A DNA stretch of 64,000 nucleotides from Lachnospiraceae bacterium MD329 (lineage in GTDB: Bacteria > Bacillota > Clostridia > UBA1381): the NCBI GenBank assembly GCA_010206265.1, contig VIQV01000023.1, positions 1 through 64,000 of the forward strand, in the 5' to 3' direction. The translations under genes and the position numbers were made by a program. Numbering within the stretch: position 1 is the stretch's first letter; every line of letters begins with the position of its first letter. The notes under the pieces are model-generated. The model made no database searches, was not told the DNA's origin, and worked only from the letters and a program-made list of their open reading frames with translations. Below, one piece after another: positions 41,575 to 50,334 of this stretch.

Positions 41575-42270
41575 TTATTTGGTTAAACTAATGTCATTTA
41601 GCGGCCATACTCTTATTTGAGATTTGCCGAGAATAGCCTCAAACGGAATCTGCCCTAACTCTGAAGAACGGCTGTCCTTGCTGTGATTTCTGTTGTCGCC
41701 CATAACAAAAACACACTCTTCATCTACGGTTACCGGATATTCTACTGTTGGGTCAATTGACGCTGTAGTACCGCTGTAATATGGTTCGTCAAGAGGTTCA
41801 CCGTCAACAAATACTTTACCGTCAACCAAATCAACTGTCTGACCAGGCATAGCAATTATTCTTTTTACATAATATTTTTTCTTTAAATCCTCTGGAAGTT
41901 CTTTTTGAGCAAATATTTTATCCATAAGAGAAAGTTTATCTTTATCTTTTGAAACAGCAAGTCTTTCATAGTAAGATTCGCGCTGTGTATGTTTACTGTC
42001 AAGTATAATAATATCACCCTGTTTAGGAGAATAACCTATTTTAGTTACAATAAGCCTGTCGTTATCAACAAGAGTAGGGAACATACTTGAGCCGTCTACG
42101 CGTACAATATCAAAAAGAAACCCTTTTATAAGCATAGCGATAATAATAGCTATTGCAAGGGTATATATCCATTCCCATATTTCTTTGCCAAGACTTTTCT
42201 TTTTTTCGGCAGTGGTTGTTTCACTGTTTTCATTATTTACCATTTCATTCTTTTCTTCTTCAATACTCAT
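41575..42270 (-). CDS. lepB: Signal peptidase I
   Basis: 231 residues from the minus-strand ATG at 42270 (GGGAGG site). A cytoplasmic acidic N-tail, one membrane helix (IYTLAIAIIIAMLIKGFLF), then catalytic Ser in VDGSSMFPT and Lys in YYVKRIIAMPGQ; FVMGDNRNHSKDSR is the box E motif. It removes signal peptides from secreted proteins. Confidence 0.95.
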   Translation of the reverse strand: MSIEEEKNEMVNNENSETTTAEKKKSLGKEIWEWIYTLAIAIIIAMLIKGFLFDIVRVDGSSMFPTLVDNDRLIVTKIGYSPKQGDIIILDSKHTQRESYYERLAVSKDKDKLSLMDKIFAQKELPEDLKKKYYVKRIIAMPGQTVDLVDGKVFVDGEPLDEPYYSGTTASIDPTVEYPVTVDEECVFVMGDNRNHSKDSRSSELGQIPFEAILGKSQIRVWPLNDISLTK

Positions 42271-42371
42271 TTTTGAACCTCCCAAATCTAATATATACCA
42301 ATTATAGCACTAACATATGAATTAGCAATGAACAATTTATAAAGATTGTATCATAGATTATAAATTAAGAT

Positions 42372-42397
42372 AAAAACGGGACAAATAATGTCCCGTT
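42372..42397 (-). terminator. Terminator after rplS
   Basis: ACGGGACA/TGTCCCGT stem with a five-base loop, then a T run on the minus strand. Confidence 0.85.
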
Positions 42398-42413
42398 TAT
42401 ATGTTTAAGGAAA

Positions 42414-42764
42414 TTAGATTCTTTCCTTAACTTTTGCCGCCTTACCGACTCTGTCGCGTAGGTAGTAAAGCTTAGCACGTCTAACTTTACCTTTTCTCGA
42501 AACTTCGATTTTTTCAATGTTAGGCGAGTTAACAGGCCAGGTCTTTTCTACACCAACACCGTAAGATATACGTCTTACTGTGAAAGTCTGAGCGATACCG
42601 CCGCCTTGAACCTTAATAATAGTACCTTCGAACATCTGAGTTCTTGTACGAGAACCCTCGACAATTCTCTGGTATACCTTTACATTGTTACCAACAACAA
42701 GTTCAGGTAAATCGGTTCTGATTTGGTCTTTTGTCAAAGCGTTAATGATTTCTTGTGTGTTCAT
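42414..42764 (-). CDS. rplS: 50S ribosomal protein L19
   Basis: 116 residues from ATG 42764 (or 42767; two adjacent ATGs) with a TAAGGAGG site. The family pattern is clear: [32 protein letters not shown] and the C-terminal [11 protein letters not shown]. It is preceded by its own leader and promoter and followed by a terminator. Confidence 0.97.
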   Translation of the reverse strand: MNTQEIINALTKDQIRTDLPELVVGNNVKVYQRIVEGSRTRTQMFEGTIIKVQGGGIAQTFTVRRISYGVGVEKTWPVNSPNIEKIEVSRKGKVRRAKLYYLRDRVGKAAKVKERI

Positions 42765-42780
42765 CATTAAATCCTCCTTA

Positions 42781-42835
42781 GATTCTGGGACTTTCGTGCC
42801 GACCAAGGCAGAGGACTGTCCGTAATAACTACAAA
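42781..42835 (-). promoter_or_regulatory. Probable L19 leader (ribosomal protein autoregulatory RNA)
   Basis: The short 5' UTR between the promoter and the ribosome binding site contains GGACAGTCC-type and GGCACGAAAGTCCC segments like the Firmicute L19 leader. The assignment is by resemblance and position. Confidence 0.55.
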
Positions 42836-42864
42836 ATTATACCATAGGATAAGAAAAAAAGCAA
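42836..42864 (-). promoter_or_regulatory. Promoter of rplS
   Basis: Minus strand TTGCTT (42859-42864), a 17-base spacer, and TATAAT (42836-42841). Confidence 0.82.
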
Positions 42865-42945
42865 GCCTTTTTTTAAAGTTTTTTCAACATATTTCAGATT
42901 TTGGCGCGTATTTATAATATAGCATAAACAGAAAGGGATAAAATT

Positions 42946-44064
42946 ATGAAATTCAAGACATTTGTAATAACTAAAAAAAAGCTTATGGCAACGGCATTAG
43001 GCGCGATTATGGTAGTTTCGGGAGCAATTGCCGCAAAACTTTTAACTGAAAAGAGTGTAAGCGTATTTAAAGATGGAACTAATGTTTACGAGAATATTTT
43101 ATCAGAAGAATTGCCTGACAGTGAAGAAAAGCATTTTAGTATAAGAACAGTAATAAATAAAATTGTAGGGTTCGATATGGAGGAGCCTGAAACTGTGATA
43201 AGTCAATACTCACCGATTTTCGAAGGGACAACCTCTGATACGGAGGATATACCTGAGCCGCCAGCAGAAGAATTACCGGAGGAGAGTACATCGGAAGAAA
43301 CACAGTCAGAAGAACCGTCGCTGCCTGATAAGGCACAGATTTGCTCATCAGTGGGGTTAAAGCTTAATAATGCGACTAAATATGATGTTGATGTAAATGC
43401 ATTATGTTCAGAGGAGATTTCTCTTTCTGCTGATACGTCAGAACCGCTTGTTCTGATAGTTCATACTCATACTACAGAGTGTTATAATGGTGATGAAATG
43501 TCGGGGGAAACGGAGCGGAATACTGACGATACTCTAAATGTCGTAGCAGTGGGAGAGGAGATAAAGGCAACACTGGAGGCAAACGGAATAAATGCGGTAC
43601 ACGATACTACATATCACGATTATCCTTCATATCAGGGAGCTTATTCGCGCGCACTTACAACTATTGAGAATCAACTGAAAGCGAATCCGTCTATAAAAAT
43701 AGTTCTTGATGTACACCGTGACGCATTTATTTATCCCGATGGTTCAAAACTATCAGTATCGTATGATGAAAACGGAGTAAGCACAGCACAGGTAATGCTT
43801 GTGGTAGGAACAAATAGTATGGGACTGTGGCACGATAACTGGCGTGAGAACCTGAAATTTGCCTCTAAAATACAGAATGCCGCGGAAATAATGTATCCTG
43901 GGCTTATGCGTCCGATAAACCTGAGAACAGAGCGTTTTAATGAGCATATGACACTTGGAAGTCTTATATTGGAGGTTGGCAGCAACGGAAACAGTCTTGC
44001 AGAGGCGAAAGCAGGAGGCAGAGAGGTTGCGCGAGCAATGGCGGCTGTACTTAATGCAAAATAA
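42946..44064 (+). CDS. spoIIP: Stage II sporulation protein P (peptidoglycan hydrolase)
   Basis: 372 residues. A membrane anchor (about residues 10-30) is followed by an acidic Pro/Glu/Ser linker (EEPETV...EESTSEETQSEE) and the SpoIIP amidase-endopeptidase domain: VLIVHTHTTECYN with the metal His, VLDVHRDA, and TLGSLILEVGSNGNS with the Glu. SpoIIP works with SpoIID and SpoIIM to drive engulfment of the forespore. The spoIIP-lepA neighbourhood is typical of sporulating Clostridia. Confidence 0.92.
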   Translation: MKFKTFVITKKKLMATALGAIMVVSGAIAAKLLTEKSVSVFKDGTNVYENILSEELPDSEEKHFSIRTVINKIVGFDMEEPETVISQYSPIFEGTTSDTEDIPEPPAEELPEESTSEETQSEEPSLPDKAQICSSVGLKLNNATKYDVDVNALCSEEISLSADTSEPLVLIVHTHTTECYNGDEMSGETERNTDDTLNVVAVGEEIKATLEANGINAVHDTTYHDYPSYQGAYSRALTTIENQLKANPSIKIVLDVHRDAFIYPDGSKLSVSYDENGVSTAQVMLVVGTNSMGLWHDNWRENLKFASKIQNAAEIMYPGLMRPINLRTERFNEHMTLGSLILEVGSNGNSLAEAKAGGREVARAMAAVLNAK

Positions 44065-44130
44065 ATATTGCCAATAGCGGGATTTTGTGATAAAATATAC
44101 AATAAGATAATTGTTAGTAGGAGAGAAAAT

Positions 44131-45942
44131 ATGTCAAACGAACGGCAGAATAAAATAAGAAACTTTTGTATTATAGCGCATATAGACCACGGTAAATCTA
44201 CACTTGCAGACAGACTACTGGAGATTACAGGCGAAGTGCAGGAACGTGATATGGAGGAACAATTGCTTGACAATATGGACCTTGAACGCGAACGCGGTAT
44301 TACTATAAAGGCACACGCGGTAACTCTTAAATATAAGAGCGGCAGCGGAGAGGTTTATACTCTTAATCTGATAGATACACCTGGACACGTCGATTTTAAT
44401 TACGAGGTGTCACGTTCGCTTGCCGCCTGCGAGGGAGCAATACTTATAGTTGACGCGTCGCAGGGAATAGAGGCGCAGACGCTTGCAAATACTTATCTTG
44501 CGATTGACCACGATCTTGAGGTAGTACCTGTAATTAATAAAATAGACTTGCCGTCTGCTCAGCCTGATGTTGTAATACGGGAAATTGAAGATGTTATAGG
44601 AATACCTGCTGAAGACGCACCGCAGGTGTCGGCTAAAACGGGATTAAATGTTGAGGCAGTTCTTGATGAAATCGTTGAGAAGATTCCTGCGCCGTCGGGA
44701 GATGAAAACGCGCCTTTGCAGGCTCTTATTTTTGATTCGTATTACGACAGTTATAAGGGCGTAATAGTATACGTGAGAATAAAAGAAGGCTCGGTAAAAG
44801 TGGGCGATAAAATTAAAATGATGGCTACAGGCGCTCAGTTTGATGTGGTAGAGGTAGGAGTTATGCACCCATCGGGGCTTATCCCCTCCAAAATACTTTC
44901 CGCGGGCGATGTGGGTTATATTGCGGCAAGTATAAAGAATATTCAGGATACACGGGTAGGCGATACTGTGACAACTGTTAAAAATCCTGCGGGAGAACCG
45001 CTGCCAGGATATAAGAAGGTAAATCCTATGGTTTACTGCGGTATTTATCCTGCGGACGGCGCGCAGTATGAGGATTTAAAAGAGGCGCTTTCAAAACTAC
45101 AGCTGAATGACGCTGCGCTTATGTTTGAGCCGGAAACATCTGTAGCTTTGGGCTTTGGTTTCAGGTGCGGTTTTCTGGGGCTTCTGCATATGGAAATAAT
45201 TCAGGAGCGTTTGGAGAGGGAATATAATCTCGACCTTGTAACTACAGCTCCGAGCGTTATTTATAAGGTATATAAAACAAACGGTGATATGATATGGGTA
45301 GATAACCCGACAAACCTGCCTGACGGCGCTGAAATAGATTATATGGAGGAACCTATGGTTAAAGCAACTATTATGGTTCCGAAGGATTATGTGGGGAATG
45401 TAATGGAGCTTTGTCAGGAACGTCGCGGTGTTTATAAGGATATGACATATATGGATGAAACGAGAGCTGAAATATTCTATGAACTGCCGCTTAATGAGAT
45501 TATCTATGATTTCTTTGACGCGCTCAAATCTCGTACAAAAGGATATGCGTCATTTGACTATGAATTGTGCGGATACAACAGGAGCAATCTTGTTAAACTG
45601 GATATACTGCTCAATGGTGAAATGGTTGACGCGCTTTCGTTTATTGTTCATAAGGACAGCGCGTATTCACGAGGCAGAAAGATGGCTGAAAAGCTAAAGG
45701 AGGCTATTCCGCGTCAGTTGTTTGAAGTGCCTATTCAGGCGGCTATCGGTTCAAAGATAATCGCAAGGGAAACTGTAAGGGCAATGAGAAAAGACGTTTT
45801 GGCAAAGTGCTACGGCGGAGATATTACGCGAAAAAAGAAACTTCTTGAAAAACAGAAGGAAGGTAAAAAGCGTATGCGTCAGGTAGGCAGTGTAGAGGTG
45901 CCGCAGGAGGCATTTATGTCAGTGCTTAAACTTGATGATTAG
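44131..45942 (+). CDS. lepA: Elongation factor 4 (LepA)
   Basis: 603 residues from ATG 44131 (AGGAGAG site; an in-frame upstream start is not needed). G1 [10 protein letters not shown]3 DTPGHVDF, G4 NKIDLP; the LepA-specific C-terminal domain ends [22 protein letters not shown] ribosome-associated back-translocation or assembly GTPase. Confidence 0.98.
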   Translation: MSNERQNKIRNFCIIAHIDHGKSTLADRLLEITGEVQERDMEEQLLDNMDLERERGITIKAHAVTLKYKSGSGEVYTLNLIDTPGHVDFNYEVSRSLAACEGAILIVDASQGIEAQTLANTYLAIDHDLEVVPVINKIDLPSAQPDVVIREIEDVIGIPAEDAPQVSAKTGLNVEAVLDEIVEKIPAPSGDENAPLQALIFDSYYDSYKGVIVYVRIKEGSVKVGDKIKMMATGAQFDVVEVGVMHPSGLIPSKILSAGDVGYIAASIKNIQDTRVGDTVTTVKNPAGEPLPGYKKVNPMVYCGIYPADGAQYEDLKEALSKLQLNDAALMFEPETSVALGFGFRCGFLGLLHMEIIQERLEREYNLDLVTTAPSVIYKVYKTNGDMIWVDNPTNLPDGAEIDYMEEPMVKATIMVPKDYVGNVMELCQERRGVYKDMTYMDETRAEIFYELPLNEIIYDFFDALKSRTKGYASFDYELCGYNRSNLVKLDILLNGEMVDALSFIVHKDSAYSRGRKMAEKLKEAIPRQLFEVPIQAAIGSKIIARETVRAMRKDVLAKCYGGDITRKKKLLEKQKEGKKRMRQVGSVEVPQEAFMSVLKLDD

Positions 45943-45953
45943 GAGGGAGCATA

Positions 45954-46115
45954 ATGTGTGACAGTAAGGTATCCAGTACTGTAAAAACAGGTATTACTTT
46001 TGGAAGTGCATTAGCTATGGTAATTAGCTATACAAATTGGCATTCGGTATTTTGGGCGATTATACACGGACTGCTTAGTTGGATTTATGTAATTTATTAT
46101 ATGATTGTTCACTAA
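45954..46115 (+). CDS. Small membrane protein (53 aa) downstream of lepA
   Basis: ATG 45954, with AGGAGGG overlapping the lepA stop (TAGGAGGG), so coupled translation is likely. The product has two hydrophobic stretches (TGITFGSALAMVISYTNW and WAIIHGLLSWIYVIYYMIV). No family recognised. A strong terminator follows, which supports it as the last gene of the lepA unit. Confidence 0.7.
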   Translation: MCDSKVSSTVKTGITFGSALAMVISYTNWHSVFWAIIHGLLSWIYVIYYMIVH

Positions 46116-46125
46116 ATTTTATAAA

Positions 46126-46158
46126 AAAACGGCTGTTGCGTTGCAACAGCCGTTTTAA
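46126..46158. terminator. Bidirectional terminator between lepA unit and PFOR
   Basis: ACGGCTGTTGC/GCAACAGCCGT stem with A- and T-rich flanks on both sides. Confidence 0.88.
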
Positions 46159-46162
46159 TTTA

Positions 46163-49100
46163 TTAGTTCTGTTCAGCTAATTTTACAAGATGTGCATACT
46201 TTTCTTCTGCATTCTTTTTAGCCTTTGCAAACAATTCCTTAGCTCTTTCAGGATTTGAACGTGCAAGTGAGTTATAACGAACCTCACCCATAATAAACTC
46301 TTCATAATCCATAGTAGGAGCCTTTGAATCAAGCTGGAACGGATTCTTGCCTTCAAGAGCAAGTCTTGGATCGAATCTGAACAAGTGCCAGTATCCTGAC
46401 TGAACAGCCTTCTTTTCCTCAGTCTGAGCAATGCTCATACCGCCCTTAATGCCGTGGTTGATACACGGAGCATAAGCGATAATAAGTGAAGGTCCGTTGT
46501 AGCTTTCAGCCTCAATCATAGCCTTTAATAACTGATTCTGGTCAGCGCCCTGCGCAACCTGTGCTACATATACATAACCGTAGCTCATAGCGATTCCTGC
46601 AAGGTCTTTTTTCTTAACTTCCTTACCTGCTGCTGCGAACTGAGCGATAGCGCCTGTCGGAGTAGCTTTAGAAGACTGACCGCCTGTGTTTGAGTAAACT
46701 TCTGTATCAAATACAAGAACATTTACATCTTCGCCTGACGCAAGAACGTGGTCAACGCCGCCGAAACCTATATCATAAGCCCAGCCGTCGCCGCCGAATA
46801 TCCAGCAAGACTTCTTAGCAAGATATTCCTTATCAGCAAGTACGTCCTTTGCTTCCTGTGAATTGATGTTGGCAATTGCCTTTAATAATTCATCAGTAGC
46901 AACTCTGTTTGCCTCAGCGTCATTCTTTGTTTCTATAAATTTATCAATTGCAGGTTTAGCTGCTGCGTTTTCAGCGGCAATCTTCTCAAGTTTTGCAATA
47001 TTTGCATTTCTTAGAGTATCCTGTGCAATAAACATACCAAGACCATACTCGGCATTATCTTCGAACAATGAGTTAGCCCAAGCAGGACCGTGACCTGCAG
47101 CGTCTACAGTATACGGTGTTGATGGGGAAGAACCGCCCCAGATTGATGAACAGCCTGTTGCGTTTGCAATATACATTCTGTCACCAAATAATTGTGTAAC
47201 AAGCTTAGCATAAGGAGTTTCGCCGCAGCCTGCACACGCACCTGAGAATTCAAGGTACGGCATTCTGAACTGACTTCCCTTAACTGTTGAAAGCTTAAAT
47301 TTGTCAAGAACTTCCTGCTTTTCAGCAAGTGTTACAAGATAGTTGTATTTTTCCTGTTCTTCAAGCTGTTCTTCAAGCGGTTTCATAACAAGAGCAGGGG
47401 CTTTTTTGCCTGCGTTGTTAACAGGACATACATTAGCACAGCTGCCGCAGCCTGTACAGTCAAGAACTGTAATAGCCATTGCATAGTAAAGACCGTCAAG
47501 CATCATAGCATTTGTATACTTGATACCCTCAGGAGCATTGTCAAGTTCCTCTTTAGTCAGAACTACAGGACGGATACAAGCGTGAGGACATACATATGAA
47601 CAGCTGCCGCACTGAATACAAGTTTCGTTATTCCATACAGGAACGTCGATTGCAATACCTCTCTTTTCAAACGCTGAAGAACCAAGAGGAACTTCACCTG
47701 TCTGATAAGCTTCAAATGTTGAAACAGGAAGCTGCATACCGCGGAACTGGTTAATAGGAACAAGAACATCGTTCACGTAGTCGATAAGCTTGCCTTCGCC
47801 TTCGTGCTTAACAGAAAGGTCTTCAGGCTTAGCATCTTTCCAGCTTGCAGGTACTTCAACTTTAACAACCTGCTGAGCGCCTGCATCAATAGCGTCGTGG
47901 TTCATCTTTACAATAGCGTCACCCTTCTTTGAGTATGATGCTGTTGCAGCGTCCTTCATATACTGGATAGCGTCGGCTTCTGGAAGAATACCTGACAGTT
48001 TAAAGAATGCAGACTGTAACACAGTATTGATTCTGCTGCCAAGACCGATTTCCTTACCGATTTTAACACCGTCTATTGTATAGAACTGGATATTGTTATC
48101 TGCGATATATTTCTTAACTTGTCCGGGAAGATGCTCTTCAAGCTCTTCTGCGTTCCAAGCGCAGTTTAAAAGGAATACGCCGCCGGGTTTAATGTCAGAT
48201 ACCATATCATACTGTCTGATATATGATGCTTTATGACAAGCAACAAAGTCAGCCTTGTTGATAAGGTATGTAGACGTAATTTTCGGATGACCGAAACGAA
48301 GGTGTGAGCAGGTAAGACCGCCCGACTTCTTTGAATCGTAGTCAAAGTACGCCTGTACATTCATATCTGTATGGTCGCCTATAATCTTAACAGAGTTCTT
48401 GTTAGCGCCTACAGTACCGTCTGCGCCAAGACCCCAGAACTTACAGCTTGTGATACCTTCCGGAGTTGTGTCAGGATTCTCGTCAAGAGCAAGTGAAAGG
48501 TTGGTAACGTCATCGTTGATACCGATTGTAAAACGTTTCTTTTCAGTGTTCTTGTAAACAGCGATAATCTGAGCCGGTGTTGTGTCCTTTGAACCAAGAC
48601 CGTAACGTCCCGAATATACAGGGACATCGGCAAATTTGCTGTCACGTAATGCTGCAACAACATCAAGATATAAAGGTTCGCCGATTGAACCAGGCTCCTT
48701 TGTTCTGTCAAGAACGCTGATTTTCTTAACTGTTGATGGAATTGCCTCAACAAAATGTTCAATTGAGAACGGTCTGAACAATCTAACTTTAATAAGACCA
48801 ACTTTTTTGCCGTTTGCATTAAGATAATCAACAGTTTCTTCGATAGTGTCACAAACACTGCCCATAGCTATAATAACTTCTTCAGCGTCCTGAGCACCGT
48901 AGTAGTTAAACAGTTTATAATCAGAACCGATTTTAGAATTAACCTTGTCCATATATGCCTGAACAACAGCAGGAATAGCGTCATAAGCCTTGTTTGACGC
49001 CTCTTTAGCCTGGAAGAATATGTCAGGGTTCTGAGCTGTACCTCTCTGAGCAGGGTGTTCAGGATTAAGCGACTTACGTCTGAAATCGTTTAATGCGTCC

Positions 49101-49690
49101 CAGTCAAGCATTTCTGAAAGGTCTTCATAATCCCAGCAAGCAACCTTCTGGTACTCGTGTGATGTTCTGAAACCGTCAAAGAAATGAATAAACGGAATTC
49201 TGCCTTTAATTGTTGAAAGATGTGCAACGGCGCCAAGGTCCATTGCCTCCTGTGGGTTGGTTGACGCAAGCATAGCGAAACCTGTCTGACGGCACGCCAT
49301 AACGTCCTGATGGTCGCCGAAGATAGAAAGTGCGTGTGATGCAAGAGCTCTTGCAGATACGTTAAATACGCACGGGAGCTGTTCACCCGCAATTTTGTAC
49401 ATATTCGGAATCATAAGCAAAAGACCCTGAGATGCAGTGTAAGTAGTAGTCAGCGCGCCTGCTGTCAGCGAACCGTGAACAGCACCTGCCGCACCTGCCT
49501 CAGACTGCATTTCTACAACCTTTACTGTACGTCCGAAAATATTTTTCTGACCGGCAGCTGACCATTTATCGGTTACTTCTGCCATTGTCGATGATGGTGT
49601 GATGGGATAAATAGCAGCGACATCTGTAAATGCGTATGACGCATATGCAGCGGCGTTGTTACCATCCATCGTTTTCATTTTTCTTGCCAT
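46163..49690 (-). CDS. nifJ: Pyruvate:ferredoxin (flavodoxin) oxidoreductase
   Basis: 1175 residues, the standard single-chain length. Domains in order: the N-terminal pyrimidine-binding domain (GNNAAAYASYAF, AIYPITPSSTMAE), the transketolase C-like domain, the gamma and EKR regions, two ferredoxin-type 4Fe-4S sites (CIQCGSCSYVCPHAC and CTGCGSCANVCPVN), the proximal-cluster Cys in CAGCGETPY, and the TPP site GGDGWAYDIGFGG with the NTGGQSSKATP loop. It oxidises pyruvate to acetyl-CoA and reduces ferredoxin, the central anaerobic step. Single-gene unit. Confidence 0.97.
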   Translation of the reverse strand: MARKMKTMDGNNAAAYASYAFTDVAAIYPITPSSTMAEVTDKWSAAGQKNIFGRTVKVVEMQSEAGAAGAVHGSLTAGALTTTYTASQGLLLMIPNMYKIAGEQLPCVFNVSARALASHALSIFGDHQDVMACRQTGFAMLASTNPQEAMDLGAVAHLSTIKGRIPFIHFFDGFRTSHEYQKVACWDYEDLSEMLDWDALNDFRRKSLNPEHPAQRGTAQNPDIFFQAKEASNKAYDAIPAVVQAYMDKVNSKIGSDYKLFNYYGAQDAEEVIIAMGSVCDTIEETVDYLNANGKKVGLIKVRLFRPFSIEHFVEAIPSTVKKISVLDRTKEPGSIGEPLYLDVVAALRDSKFADVPVYSGRYGLGSKDTTPAQIIAVYKNTEKKRFTIGINDDVTNLSLALDENPDTTPEGITSCKFWGLGADGTVGANKNSVKIIGDHTDMNVQAYFDYDSKKSGGLTCSHLRFGHPKITSTYLINKADFVACHKASYIRQYDMVSDIKPGGVFLLNCAWNAEELEEHLPGQVKKYIADNNIQFYTIDGVKIGKEIGLGSRINTVLQSAFFKLSGILPEADAIQYMKDAATASYSKKGDAIVKMNHDAIDAGAQQVVKVEVPASWKDAKPEDLSVKHEGEGKLIDYVNDVLVPINQFRGMQLPVSTFEAYQTGEVPLGSSAFEKRGIAIDVPVWNNETCIQCGSCSYVCPHACIRPVVLTKEELDNAPEGIKYTNAMMLDGLYYAMAITVLDCTGCGSCANVCPVNNAGKKAPALVMKPLEEQLEEQEKYNYLVTLAEKQEVLDKFKLSTVKGSQFRMPYLEFSGACAGCGETPYAKLVTQLFGDRMYIANATGCSSIWGGSSPSTPYTVDAAGHGPAWANSLFEDNAEYGLGMFIAQDTLRNANIAKLEKIAAENAAAKPAIDKFIETKNDAEANRVATDELLKAIANINSQEAKDVLADKEYLAKKSCWIFGGDGWAYDIGFGGVDHVLASGEDVNVLVFDTEVYSNTGGQSSKATPTGAIAQFAAAGKEVKKKDLAGIAMSYGYVYVAQVAQGADQNQLLKAMIEAESYNGPSLIIAYAPCINHGIKGGMSIAQTEEKKAVQSGYWHLFRFDPRLALEGKNPFQLDSKAPTMDYEEFIMGEVRYNSLARSNPERAKELFAKAKKNAEEKYAHLVKLAEQN

Positions 49691-49778
49691 CGGAATTTGT
49701 CCTCCTTTATTTTTGTCTTTAAGAAAGGCTGATTGAGTTTTAAGCCTTCTTAGTGTATTTGTTTACATACATATCTAT

Positions 49779-49807
49779 ATAATACCACTTTTGTATGATA
49801 AAATCAA
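49779..49807 (-). promoter_or_regulatory. Promoter of the PFOR gene
   Basis: Minus strand TTGATT (49802-49807), a 17-base spacer, and TATTAT (49779-49784). Confidence 0.75.
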
Positions 49808-49857
49808 GAAGTATACACAATATTTTGTGATTTTTTTGAAAAAATTTTCCTTTAAGA

Positions 49858-50094
49858 CTATATATTCTTTTTTACAAGCGATTTCACACTGATTTCACGG
49901 CGTAACATTTTTTCGCGCTCACGAAATTCAACATATAAGTCGTAACAGTGATTTGAGCGTTTTGTGAGAGAGGGGGAGGAAATATCTCCGCCGTTTTTTA
50001 TGCACTTATCCATCTGAGAATCAAATCTTTTTTTACAGATTTCAATATAAATTCCAAGAACAAAAAGTGATAATGATTTTATGAGTATTCGCAT
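49858..50094 (-). CDS. Small hypothetical protein with N-terminal hydrophobic segment
   Basis: 78 residues with a TTGGAGGT ribosome binding site. A hydrophobic start (ILIKSLSLFVLGIYI) is followed by a basic, charged tail (FREREKMLRREISVKSLVKK). No motif recognised. Stands alone between PFOR and the nrd operon. Confidence 0.6.
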   Translation of the reverse strand: MRILIKSLSLFVLGIYIEICKKRFDSQMDKCIKNGGDISSPSLTKRSNHCYDLYVEFREREKMLRREISVKSLVKKNI

Positions 50095-50234
50095 AGTTTA
50101 CCTCCAAGTATTTTTCTGTATTATAGCGTAGTATTTGCAGAAAATCCCTCTATTACCCATACAATATTTGTTGAAGAAAACAAATATTGGAGATAATGTA
50201 ACATTGTTGTAACAAACAGATAATAAAACTGTAA

Positions 50235-50263
50235 TTGCAAAAATAGATATTGGGTGTTATAAT
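50235..50263 (+). promoter_or_regulatory. Promoter of the nrdD-nrdG-dut operon
   Basis: TTGCAA at 50235-50240, a 17-base spacer, and TATAAT at 50258-50263. Confidence 0.8.
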
Positions 50264-50281
50264 TAGAAATCGAAAAGGACA

Positions 50282-50297
50282 CCACAATATGTTGTGG
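50282..50297 (+). promoter_or_regulatory. Candidate NrdR box
   Basis: Palindrome CCACAATATGTTGTGG just downstream of the -10 box. It matches most positions of the NrdR operator (acaCwATATaTwGtgt). A weaker half-match lies at 50242-50257 between -35 and -10, 40 bases centre to centre. NrdR would repress the operon when dATP/ATP is high. Confidence 0.55.
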
Positions 50298-50334
50298 TTG
50301 GAAGACAATCCTAATTTTGTCTGAGGGGTGTGAA

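Noticed and set aside
46183-49392. Other-frame open frames within PFOR
   Set aside because: They overlap a full-length, motif-complete PFOR gene and show no family features.
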